Positions 1 through 7,900 of a stretch of DNA of 63,365 nucleotides are shown piece by piece. The notes under the pieces are model-generated. The model was not told the origin of the DNA. It ran no database searches and was given only the letters and a program-made list of their open reading frames with translations. This stretch comes from a virus. The stretch covers positions 1 to 63,365 of the IMG/VR virus record IMGVR_UViG_3300025141_000081, one strand, 5' to 3'. The position numbers and the translations under genes are program-made. Each line of letters starts with the position of its first letter. The stretch's first letter is position 1.

Positions 1-363
1 TGGACCGGATCGGCCACCGACATCGACATCGCAAACAGCCAGGATACGGCGACCAAAGTGGAGACGACCGACGCGGTCACAGCCAAGCCACTCCGCATGG
101 ACGTTGCTTTCGACGCTTTGAGCGGGACCGCACCCGCTGCTGTGCTGGGGATGACGGTGCGGTGCAATGCATCGAAAGACACCTTCATTACTGATTTACA
201 GATGTCCGAGGACAACTTCGTCAGCGCGATCACAGATGCGACAACAACGCTCGGCGCGGGCGCAACTCCAGCCGAGATCTCCACCACGGTAAAGGCTGCG
301 GGTGGCGCGCTTGATGTGACTGCAATCGACGCTATGGAGCTTGGCTTTCGAGTGACAGCCTAG
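1..363 (+). CDS. C-terminal part of an unidentified (probably virion) protein, 5' truncated
   Basis: The reading frame is open from base 1, so the gene begins before the window; about 120 C-terminal residues are visible. A GTG at 58 is an internal Val rather than a convincing start. The sequence is rich in Ala, Thr and Asp and has no motif I recognise. Its TAG stop overlaps the GTG start of the next gene by one base, so the two are probably co-translated. Base composition is clearly GC-richer than from 1.7 kb onward, as in its neighbour. A structural role is inferred only from the neighbouring LamG/repeat protein. Confidence 0.6.
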   Translation, partial: WTGSATDIDIANSQDTATKVETTDAVTAKPLRMDVAFDALSGTAPAAVLGMTVRCNASKDTFITDLQMSEDNFVSAITDATTTLGAGATPAEISTTVKAAGGALDVTAIDAMELGFRVTA

Positions 364-1664
364 TGGCACGCGCCACACTATACGGGGCCGTCGCCCAGGT
401 CGCAGTCCTTGACTCACCATCGTATTCGGCGGCGCTCTATGGAGCCGTCGCCCAGGTTGCGGTCCTTGATTCACCCTCGTATTCGGCTGCGCTCTATGGG
501 GCTGTAGCCCAGGTCGCAGTCCTTGATTCACCCTCGTATTCGGCGGCGCTCTATGGGGCTGTAGCCCAGGTCGCAGTCCTTGACTCGCCGTCATATTCGG
601 CTGCGCTATATGGGACTGTCGGCCAGGTTGCGGTCATACCGCCCAGTCCCGTTGCGGTCCTGCCTGACATTTCTGGGGCACCGACAGTCCTTGCGACGTT
701 TGACGGATCTGGCTCGCAGTTCCACCACTACTACGCATGGGAATGGACCAGTCTTCCAGGCGGCTCGGCGATCAGCAACTATCCAATCGCGCTGCCCGAC
801 AACGGCGCAACCTCGATGATGGTCGATAATGAACTTCTCTGTCACTTTGAAGGGAACGCCAACGACACTTCGGGCAACTCTCGGAACGGCGCGGTCAGTG
901 GAGCCACGCAGGTCACCGGCAAGGTGGGCTTAAACGCCTATAGCTTCGATGGGTCGAACGACTACATCGACTATGGGTCGATTCTGGCCTTCACTACAGG
1001 TGACTTCACGTTCTCGTTCTGGATGAACCCCGACGCATCACAGGGCTCTTGGGTGAAAGTGTTCAGCAACAGGGTAGGCACCACAGGCGAGGGCTACAAC
1101 CTTGAGCGCTACGGGACAAACACTTACCGATTTCAGTCTGGTGATGGCTCAAGTTGGTATGCCAACAACAACACCATGACCATCCCAGCTGGGGTGTGGT
1201 CGCATATCACTCTTGTCCGAGTTGGGACCGCAATAACCGGCTATCTGGATGGCGCGGCAGTGTACACCGATGTAGCTCCTGCGACGATTGCCGGAACAGA
1301 TGACTTCATACTGGGGGCTAAAGCGGCGGGGGATACTACCTACGCATGGGATGGGCTACTGGATGAATTTGCTGTTTGGTCACGCGCTCTCTCCCCGACA
1401 GAGATCGGGGACATCTACGACCAGCAGAGTAAGACTGGCCTAGGCGTCTCGACAGCGACAGCAGCCTTCACGCCCGACATTGCCGGAACCTACACCGTCC
1501 AGCTAACTGTCGCGGATGGGGTATCGGTCACGGCTGATGCGGTGATTGTTGTACCGGGTGGTGGTGGACGCCGAAAAAGAAGAAGAGCAAGACGCGGAGG
1601 TCGAGGATTTTTTATTGTTGATGTCAATGCATCCGGACAGGGTTTTGGATCTGCGTTTGATTGA
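363..1664 (+). CDS. repeat-containing LamG-domain protein, probable tail fibre/surface protein
   Basis: 433 aa with a GTG start that overlaps the upstream stop. Residues 6-81 are four near-perfect copies of a 19-residue unit (LYGAVAQVAVLDSPSYSAA) followed by a degenerate fifth. Residues about 155-355 look like a LamG/concanavalin-type jelly roll: FSFDGSNDYI-like segment, FTFSFWM strand, WSHITLVRVG strand and LLDEFAVWSRALS near the end, the typical end of LamG_3 domains. A short PKD/Ig-like segment (FTPDIAGTYTVQLTVADG) follows, then a glycine-arginine cluster (RRKRRRARRGGR). LamG modules bind glycans, so adsorption or virion decoration is plausible. GC content sets this gene and the one before it apart from the rest of the window. 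Confidence 0.75.
   Translation: MARATLYGAVAQVAVLDSPSYSAALYGAVAQVAVLDSPSYSAALYGAVAQVAVLDSPSYSAALYGAVAQVAVLDSPSYSAALYGTVGQVAVIPPSPVAVLPDISGAPTVLATFDGSGSQFHHYYAWEWTSLPGGSAISNYPIALPDNGATSMMVDNELLCHFEGNANDTSGNSRNGAVSGATQVTGKVGLNAYSFDGSNDYIDYGSILAFTTGDFTFSFWMNPDASQGSWVKVFSNRVGTTGEGYNLERYGTNTYRFQSGDGSSWYANNNTMTIPAGVWSHITLVRVGTAITGYLDGAAVYTDVAPATIAGTDDFILGAKAAGDTTYAWDGLLDEFAVWSRALSPTEIGDIYDQQSKTGLGVSTATAAFTPDIAGTYTVQLTVADGVSVTADAVIVVPGGGGRRKRRRARRGGRGFFIVDVNASGQGFGSAFD
378..605 (+). repeat. four tandem 57-bp coding repeats
   Basis: Units at 378-434, 435-491, 492-548 and 549-605 each encode the same 19 residues; a diverged partial unit follows at 606. Copies differ mostly at synonymous positions (for example cccaggtcgc versus cccaggttgc), which suggests selection on the peptide or repeated gene conversion. 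The unit count could vary between relatives. Confidence 0.9.
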
Positions 1665-1731
1665 AGAATATAAGCCTTCCAACGCGAAATAGAAAGAATA
1701 ATTATATTTTAGTTTCTATATATTCTGGGGG

Positions 1732-1961
1732 ATGGGGATATAGAGGAAATAAACTATTTTGCATATTTTGTTGGTTGCGGGGACCCCAAAGGCTTATTTA
1801 AACGTGGCGAAGTGGGGGTTGGATACACTCATCTTAGCCCTGGTATACGAGATTGTCGCTACGGAACACTATATGTAATCCCAGGAAGCTTTATAAAGAT
1901 CATTCGGCCACAAGTTTCCACTATTAGACGGAATGTTTTGCTATACTATGGTGTAAATTGA
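1732..1961 (+). CDS. small hypothetical ORF with a disrupted start
   Basis: The 319-base gap between the LamG gene and the next clear gene holds an open frame from about 1713 to the TGA at 1959-1961 that reads like real protein (it includes VGCGDPKGLF and RYGTLYVIPGSF). In that frame there is no ATG, GTG or TTG near the start. The ATG at 1732 is one base out of frame, followed by a G run at 1734-1737; one extra G would give ATG-GGG-GAT-ATA-GAG and join it to the frame. So this is a gene with a one-base loss or a sequencing error, a non-standard start (CTG 1725, ATT 1722), or a remnant at the composition boundary. Function unknown. Confidence 0.4.
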
Positions 1962-1971
1962 AATCGTATAG

Positions 1972-1979
1972 ACTATTTA
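1972..1979 (+). promoter_or_regulatory. late-promoter-like octamer ACTATTTA
   Basis: Matches the (A/C)CTAnTTA word found in most intergenic gaps here. It lies only 12 bases before the ATG at 1984, too close for a normal leader for that gene, so it would serve the following genes or be fortuitous. Confidence 0.25.
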
Positions 1980-1983
1980 AGGT

Positions 1984-2262
1984 ATGGGAACAATAAACGG
2001 CAAACACGCAGAATGGATTTGGAAGATATTTACGATTGTCCTAGGGGTTCTGATAGTGCCACTAGGGGCCTGGGTTTGGAATACAAACGTTATGGTCGCT
2101 CAACTACAAAATGATCTTGGCGATGTTGAGTCCGGTGTTGTTGTTCTTGGGCAGAAGGTCAAAGAAGCCGAAAGTAACAGTAAGGCAATTATATCTATAG
2201 AAAAAGATATAGAGTATATGAGAGCTGCTCTAGAGCGGATTGAAAGACTGGTCGCAGAGTAA
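1984..2262 (+). CDS. small membrane-anchored coiled-coil protein (candidate inner-membrane spanin)
   Basis: 92 aa. A short polar N-terminus is followed by one transmembrane helix at about residues 12-32 (IFTIVLGVLIVPLGAWVW), then a heptad-rich helical tail (residues 36-92). This is the architecture of Rz-type i-spanins and of XhlA-like haemolysin-associated proteins. The stop overlaps the ATG of the next gene by one base, and that product starts with a hydrophobic export-like signal, so the pair could form a spanin complex. No sequence-level match is recalled; the assignment rests on architecture and gene order. Confidence 0.65.
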   Translation: MGTINGKHAEWIWKIFTIVLGVLIVPLGAWVWNTNVMVAQLQNDLGDVESGVVVLGQKVKEAESNSKAIISIEKDIEYMRAALERIERLVAE

Positions 2263-2561
2263 TGAGGTGGCTATTGTTTTTGATACCCACCGTAGTATGT
2301 GTTCAGGACCTCCCAGAGCCGTCTGAAGACGTTTCGGTTAAAGAAGAGAGTCAAGACACGGAAGAGGGTCTCCAAGACCGTCAGAAGGAGATTGAGGACC
2401 TTAAAGGCAATGTGTTTGGTTTAGAACTTTATCTGCAAGACAAAAAAGATTATAAATGTCTTTGCCCTGCTGTCAAATGGGAACAGCCCAAATTGGAGGA
2501 GTACAAAAAAGACCCCAAGTCCTATTTACCTAAGGGTTGTAAAAAGGTGGAGAACAAGTGA
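2262..2561 (+). CDS. small secreted or lipoprotein-like protein (candidate o-spanin partner)
   Basis: 99 aa. The N-terminus MRWLLFLIPTVVC is a short hydrophobic signal with a Cys at residue 13. The residues before it (TVV) are a poor lipobox, so lipidation is uncertain. The rest is acidic, helical (residues 25-60) and ends Lys-rich with three more Cys (CLCP and GCKK). It begins in the stop codon of the membrane/coiled-coil gene (TAATG) and ends in GTGA with the ParB-like gene, so it belongs to one operon. The o-spanin role is inference; it lacks the proline richness of many Rz1 proteins. Confidence 0.6.
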   Translation: MRWLLFLIPTVVCVQDLPEPSEDVSVKEESQDTEEGLQDRQKEIEDLKGNVFGLELYLQDKKDYKCLCPAVKWEQPKLEEYKKDPKSYLPKGCKKVENK

Positions 2562-2599
2562 AACTATTATTTGAAAGTTGGCGCAGATATATCAACGAA
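2558..2599 (+). repeat. copy 1 of a DNA repeat encoding the MKLLFESWRRY leader
   Basis: 42 bases that match 3097-3138 at all but about four positions, including silent ones. They encode MKLLFESWRRYINE. Preservation at DNA level suggests recent duplication or recombination that swaps the downstream gene body. Confidence 0.85.
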
Positions 2600-3100
2600 C
2601 AAGAGGGCCCCGGAAGGAACACCAGGGATGAGCTTGAGGCCGTTGCTCACCTCAATAATGAAGAGGGTGAAGAGGATAAATATTCTAGGGACGACTTTGA
2701 GACTATGTATTATGGTGAATTATACGCCGATGACCTTGCAAGTAGACTTGATGAAACTACAGAATGGCTAGTTCTGGACCCTGCTGATTTTAAACAGTTT
2801 TGGAAGCCCACTACGAGGTCTTTTGACACGGATGCAGCATCTGAATACCTAAGCAACAAGGTGGAATTCGATCGTGGTGAATTCGAAAACAGAATGGATT
2901 TTATCGATCGTGCGATGGAATGGGTCGAAGCAGGCGAACTGCCGCCAGTATATATGATTCAGAACAGTGAATATAAGGATATCTTGGGTGATGGGAGAGG
3001 CAGGCTAAATATAGCTCGCGCTTTTGGGCTCAAAGTTCCCGTTTACTATATGAGACTTATGACACGCGGGGGCCAAGAACAAGAGGAACTCGAACTATGA
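2558..3100 (+). CDS. ParB/Srx-like domain protein with capsid-targeting-like leader
   Basis: 180 aa, GTG start inside a GTGA overlap, with GGTGGAG upstream as ribosome binding site. Residues 1-14 are MKLLFESWRRYINE, a leader also present on the next gene product. The C-terminal half has ELPPVYMI, then GDGRGRLNIARAFGLKVPV at about residues 143-161, which has the layout of ParB/sulfiredoxin-fold proteins (hydrophobic strand, DG-RxR loop, helix, G-hydrophobic-PV strand). Such domains bind or cleave DNA, or hydrolyse CTP. Known: the fold. Inferred: packaging in the virion and action on host DNA after injection. The middle (20-120) is acidic and not recognised. Confidence 0.7.
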   Translation: MKLLFESWRRYINEQEGPGRNTRDELEAVAHLNNEEGEEDKYSRDDFETMYYGELYADDLASRLDETTEWLVLDPADFKQFWKPTTRSFDTDAASEYLSNKVEFDRGEFENRMDFIDRAMEWVEAGELPPVYMIQNSEYKDILGDGRGRLNIARAFGLKVPVYYMRLMTRGGQEQEELEL

Positions 3101-3138
3101 AATTATTATTTGAAAGTTGGCGCAGATATGTCAATGAA
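3097..3138 (+). repeat. copy 2 of the leader-encoding DNA repeat
   Basis: Encodes MKLLFESWRRYVNE and is nearly identical to 2558-2599. The similarity stops right after the leader, where the two proteins become unrelated. Confidence 0.85.
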
Positions 3139-4215
3139 GTAACTGAAAGCTTCGATGAGGTCGACAGTTTACTTGCTCAGGCCTACCCGGAGCAGGGCTG
3201 GTTTGTTGTCGAGAAGGCTGGCAGTGGGAAAGAGGGTGAAGTTTACATTATCCAAAGCGAAAAAACAATTGAAAAGAGAGCCCTAAAGAAGACTTCACCT
3301 GAAGTTGGCAACAAAGAAGCAGAGAACAACCTTTGGGTTTATGAGAATCGCAAGAGTTTACCCGAAGAGGCCCGGTCTTATTTACCAAAAGTTTATGATG
3401 TCAAGAGGGCGGAAGACGGAAGTGCTCTGATAATGATGGAAGTGTTGGAAGATTTGCCCCCAGAAATCCAAGATGATTTGTTTATGCCCAAGAGTGATGA
3501 GAAGGTCGACGGTCGAGTTGAGGGCATCCTAACGGGCAGGAAAGATTCAATAATCTTATCTGACTGGGATTCTGTTGAGGATATAATTAGCAGTTGTTTG
3601 AGACTAACGGACCAATTTGTAGAAGACGAAATCGTCAGTCCTAGAAGCTTGAACATAATGCGAAATAAAATTATTAAAGACTGGAAGGCATTTTATGATA
3701 GCTCCATCAACAAAACCAAGCAAGGCGAACTTTCAAGAGGGCACGAAATCTCGGACAACGCTGAACTTTACCCCGATTGGATATCTGACCCAAGAATTAA
3801 ACTGACGGAAATTATCACCCACCATATGAAGACTGGCTTGAGTATGATTCTCGACGCTATGGTCTCTAAGTACAAGCGGAGCGTCCAAAAGGGGATGAAA
3901 TCCTTCTATGGCAAACTTGTAGATAAAATGATCGAGAAGGCATCTGATATTATAAAATATAAGCTCAATAAATTTCCTATCCCTATCGCCCATCAAGGTA
4001 AGGCTCACCATTTAGATATGGAGAGAGACAAATCAGAGCTATTTCCGGAAGCTGCGGGCTTTCTTGAAGCAACAAATATCCTTGGTACATATGGTTTTTA
4101 TGCAAGAGATGTCCACAGTGAAAATGTGATGATGAGACCGAATACCAACCAACTGGTAATGGTCGACTTAGGCCAGTTTCAAATAAAGAAAAAACGAAGC
4201 CGAACCTCGAAATAG
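3097..4215 (+). CDS. protein-kinase-like protein with capsid-targeting-like leader
   Basis: 372 aa, ATGA overlap with the ParB-like gene. After the shared leader (residues 1-14) the hallmarks of a kinase-like fold appear in order: glycine-rich loop G42-S-G-K-E-G-E-V-Y, a VAIK-like ALKK with K64, a hydrophobic hinge ALIMMEVLEDLP (about 109-120), a catalytic loop ARDVHSEN with D338 and N343, and a DFG-equivalent D357-L-G. A long helical insert (about 150-310) separates the lobes, as in small-molecule and atypical kinases. All catalytic residues seem present, so activity on protein or a small molecule is plausible. A basic tail (KKKRSRTSK) ends it. The leader suggests delivery with the virion; the substrate is unknown. 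Confidence 0.75.
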   Translation: MKLLFESWRRYVNEVTESFDEVDSLLAQAYPEQGWFVVEKAGSGKEGEVYIIQSEKTIEKRALKKTSPEVGNKEAENNLWVYENRKSLPEEARSYLPKVYDVKRAEDGSALIMMEVLEDLPPEIQDDLFMPKSDEKVDGRVEGILTGRKDSIILSDWDSVEDIISSCLRLTDQFVEDEIVSPRSLNIMRNKIIKDWKAFYDSSINKTKQGELSRGHEISDNAELYPDWISDPRIKLTEIITHHMKTGLSMILDAMVSKYKRSVQKGMKSFYGKLVDKMIEKASDIIKYKLNKFPIPIAHQGKAHHLDMERDKSELFPEAAGFLEATNILGTYGFYARDVHSENVMMRPNTNQLVMVDLGQFQIKKKRSRTSK

Positions 4216-4238
4216 CTGAGAAATAACCCAAATAGTTC

Positions 4239-4246
4239 CCTAGTTA
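4239..4246 (+). promoter_or_regulatory. late-promoter-like octamer CCTAGTTA
   Basis: Lies in the 56-base gap before the lipoprotein gene, 33 bases upstream of its ATG. One of the (A/C)CTAnTTA series. Confidence 0.35.
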
Positions 4247-4271
4247 TTGTATAAAGGCCGGGGGGTTTAAT

Positions 4272-4643
4272 ATGAAACGTGTATTGGGAGTGATTTTATT
4301 GGGCTTGGTATCCTGTAAGCCTGGGGTTGTTTATTCGGAGATGTCGATAGATTTCTTTTTTGATAAATGGTGGGAACTTGATAAAAACAGCTTTTTTGAC
4401 GATGGAACTTGCTTTCATCTAAATTCTGAAGATCAGGCAATACGAGTACACTATCCGGGATATAAACCAGAAGTTGGGTATATTGAAGGATATTGGACTT
4501 TAGAAGAGGACTATGTTTTTATTGAAGATGTTTACGGCTTTGATATCTCATTGTGGCCATATGGGCAGTGCGGAGACTATACAGTGATAGTCTCTAGCAG
4601 CATCATTGAACAAAAAAGTAAACTGTATGAATGTGAATTTTGA
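4272..4643 (+). CDS. phage-encoded lipoprotein
   Basis: 123 aa. The N-terminus MKRVLGVILLGLVSC is a textbook lipoprotein signal: two basic residues, a hydrophobic stretch and the lipobox L-V-S-C with C15 as acylation site. The mature part is rich in Trp, Tyr, Phe and Asp and has two more Cys (GTCFHL and GQCGDY) plus a final Cys (YECEF). It looks like a small beta protein. Phage lipoproteins often act in superinfection exclusion or lysis; no family is recognised. It has its own short upstream gap with a candidate promoter, unlike its tightly packed neighbours, which would fit independent expression. Confidence 0.7.
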   Translation: MKRVLGVILLGLVSCKPGVVYSEMSIDFFFDKWWELDKNSFFDDGTCFHLNSEDQAIRVHYPGYKPEVGYIEGYWTLEEDYVFIEDVYGFDISLWPYGQCGDYTVIVSSSIIEQKSKLYECEF

Positions 4644-4644
4644 T

Positions 4645-4652
4645 ACTAATTA
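4645..4652 (+). promoter_or_regulatory. late-promoter-like octamer ACTAATTA
   Basis: Situated 38 bases before the ATG at 4683, in a 39-base AT-rich gap directly after the lipoprotein stop. Confidence 0.4.
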
Positions 4653-4682
4653 ATATGTAAATTTATCAAAAAGGGCACTATT

Positions 4683-4946
4683 ATGCAAAAACTATCTAAG
4701 GGTCTTGTTAAAAAACTTATCTATGAAGCTCGAAAAGAGGCAGTATTTGTCAAAGGAGACCCCAAAGGTGACATGACGCCCGAGGAACTTAAAAAATTTA
4801 AGGAAGATCCTGATGTAGATCCAGATGATATAACGACCAAAGAGGGTCTTAAACTCAATCCAGGGGTTCCGGCGAGTCTAACTCAAGAATCTCTAGATAG
4901 AATTGTAAGAGAAGAAGTTGAAGCATATTATGGGGCTAAGAAATGA
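4683..4946 (+). CDS. small acidic protein with the helix tag at both ends
   Basis: 87 aa. The N-terminal LSKGLVKKLIYEARKEA (from residue 4) and the C-terminal LTQESLDRIVREEVEAYY have the same spacing of hydrophobic and acidic positions: L, then S/T, then hydrophobics at 6, 9 and 10, then E/A. This helix recurs on other proteins in the window. The middle is acidic and Pro/Asp-rich with no domain. The gene ends in ATGA with the 1701-aa gene, implying translational coupling. It may be a bridging or scaffold-like peptide; no family recognised. Confidence 0.6.
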   Translation: MQKLSKGLVKKLIYEARKEAVFVKGDPKGDMTPEELKKFKEDPDVDPDDITTKEGLKLNPGVPASLTQESLDRIVREEVEAYYGAKK

Positions 4947-7900
4947 ACAGCAAACAATTAGAGAAATATCTACGAAATCGTACACTAATTGAATTAAAAG
5001 CCCACCCCTTAAGAGAACAACTTACTGAAGATCAATTGGGCCAAGTTGCCCTTTACCTAGCTAAAGATGATAAGCTCTTAAAAGAAGGTTTCTTTGGTAC
5101 TATTGGTGCCCTGTTGGGTGGGGGGATGTCCGAAACCAAGAGATTCTTGGCCAAGAGAGTAGTTTCTTTTCTAGGCATTCCCTCAGACCACCCGCTTAGC
5201 CAACCCTTGACGGACTTTATTACACGTTTGCCCACAAGAGATATCTATGGAATGTATCGTGGCAATCCAAGGATGAGGAAAAAGCTTGTCAACGTCCTCT
5301 CTAAGGCCACCGTGGATGCTTTCAGACGCGAAATGCCCTCTATTATGGGTCTTAAAGGAGGCTCGCTTGGGGGCCCAATTACGGACGCCATGGTTGATGT
5401 CGTAAGTACAAAAGAATTCAGTCAATCTGTGAGAAAATCTTTCGAGGATGCTCTGATAAATCTTCCTAGCTCCGATGCAGGTGATATAGAAGCAATGCAG
5501 CAGGAAATTGATATCATTAACAACAGAGTTGCTGATGCAGAGCAGACATTGAAACAACAAGCTGCCACCAGCACAGAGCTGGGAAAACCCAAAGCCCAAA
5601 CAGGAGTGGATGACCCCCTGAAGGCGGCTGATCCTACTGTTGATCCTACTGAAGTTCCTGCCGATGAAGTTCCTGCCGATGAAGTTCCTCCTGCCGATGA
5701 AGTTCCTGCCGATGAAGTTCCTGCCGATGAAGTTCCTGCCGATGAAGTTCCTCCTGCCGTTCCTCCTGCCGTTCCTCCTGCCACTGAAGATCCCACTGCC
5801 AACGAGGAGCCAGAAGCTGAACAATACTATTTCCACAAGGTGGAAGGCGATATTAGAGAGTTTCTAGGCAGAGTGCAGGAAGACCTTGTCGGTAAAGACA
5901 AGCAGTACAACGACTTGTTTGTGGATAAGTCTAATCTTAAAAGAATAGGCAAAAATCTAGTTCCAGCAACCAGGTTATTCCAGCCACCGAGTGGTCCTGA
6001 GAGCTGGTTTAGGAAATTGGCCACAGAAACCAACCGGCCCCTGACAGACTTGAAATTTAAGACGGCTGGGGGACTCCAAAGAAAAAAGGACGGATACCTG
6101 CGCAAAAATGGCACTTGGAAACCTCCTATACCCAAGACTGTTGTTACTTTGGGCCTCGCTAAACCAGAAATCGCCAAAGCTTTCTATGAAGCTCCCACAG
6201 ACAATGACAAATTAGAGGTTCTGAAGGCGGTTCTCGCTGCTGAACAAATAGGCGAGATTCAAAAGGCTCTAGTCGCTACCGCCAACGTTGAAGGCAGCCC
6301 AGAATCGCAGGCGGAAGCAGAGGGTGTGCCGACGCCTGTGCCCGATGAAAAAGACCCCATAGTAGATACAACAGCTACTGTTGATGCAGAGGGAGATGTT
6401 GAAATCGAAAATACGCCAGTCGTTCAACAGAAAAAGGGCGAGCCCGAGACGGCTATTACTGAGCGTGGGCTTCTTGAGGCTTTGGGAAAAACGAGATTGA
6501 GATCTCGCAACAAAGAAGAGTTCTTAAAGGAACTATTGGATAAAGGTGGACTTAATTTAGAGGGCGTCGAATTGGTGCGCTATGAAAAATTGACAAAGGA
6601 CAACAATGAGGACTTTTGGTTATTCCATGAAAGTGGCGACACTGCATGGTTAGTGCCAAACACTGATAGTTATAATGATGTAATGAGATTTTATGATGCC
6701 GACGCACCAGACCCAGCTATGAGTTTGCAGAAGGTTATTAGATTGGCTAAAGTTAGATTCCCTTTTACCGGCAATAAAGAGGAAATTATACAAATGGGCA
6801 AAGTCGCAAAATTTGGTGCTTCATTAGAACCGGGGGCGGCAGCTACTGTTGATACAGAGGGTGATACCTATGCAGCTCCCACTTTGGGACTAACTCAAGG
6901 ACCTGGTCAGACCGAAGACCAGATCACTAATGCAATAATAAATGCACTAACTAGTGCGGGCCCTAATGGGGCTTCTATAAATGATATCGTTCGTAAAACT
7001 AAATCCACACCTAATATTATCAGAAGAGTACTTGACTCGCTTGAGGATGTTGAGTTAGTCAAAGGTAGGTATAAGATAAAGGGAGAAGTGGAACCTGATG
7101 AGGTTGTCCCTGATGGAGTTGTCCCTGATGGGGTTGTCCAAGAGTACAGCCAAACTTTAAAAGAAATAATTGACAACTCAATGGACCCAAAGGAATTTGC
7201 TAATAAATTCTATACTGTCAAATATCACAAGAGTGGCAAAAAGAAAGGGAAACTGAGTAAGAGTATCCTTAATAAAAAGCTATTTGAGAAAGAAGTAGTT
7301 CAGCTTGACGCCGATGCTAAGGTCCCGATCCAAACTTATATAGATACGCTGTACGGGCTGGAAAAATATTTTAGACTAATTGGGGTTCACAAAGATGCCT
7401 TTATCCCTGCAAAAAAAGAACAGCTGCCCGATAATGCCAACAATAAGGCTAAATTAATAAATAAAATTGAGAACCTATTAGAAGTGTCTTCCAATAGGAT
7501 TGGGAGACTTCTTAATGAAGATAAGAAATCTATCATTTCTGCTATAGTGAGTTTGGAGGAAAGAAATATTAGATTAAACTTAGAAGACGGTTCAATGATG
7601 GTAATACCAGATGTTGATCTTTCTGGAGTAGAGCAGCCTAAATTTAAATCTATTGGGGAGTACCCTGGGGGATTTACATCGGCGAATGTTGACTGGGTTA
7701 AAAGAAAATTTTCATTAGAGAAAGGATTTGTTCCAGGGAAAACCTGGGGAGTCGATGGCGAGGCCGAGGATAAAAGTGTTGCGGGCGGGCTACCACCAGA
7801 TCTGCAAAAGGAAACTTTAAGCTTCCTATCCAAGCTTCCCATCCCCGATGTAACAAAATCTATTCTTGACTTTTCCGGTGAGAAAGGTATTTTTGAAACT

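Noticed and set aside
30-363. Start at GTG 58 for the first gene
   Set aside because: The frame is open from the window edge and no ribosome site precedes 58, so the gene is treated as truncated.
196-594. Minus-strand frame across the 57-bp repeats
   Set aside because: A mirror of the repeat array with an unnatural Arg/Gln/Pro composition; the + strand LamG gene explains the region.
5183-5836. Long minus-strand frames over the PADEV repeat (5183-5836 and 5422-5802)
   Set aside because: They are repeat shadows: the opposite strand of a 15-bp repeat stays open in several frames. They have no ribosome site and no family resemblance.
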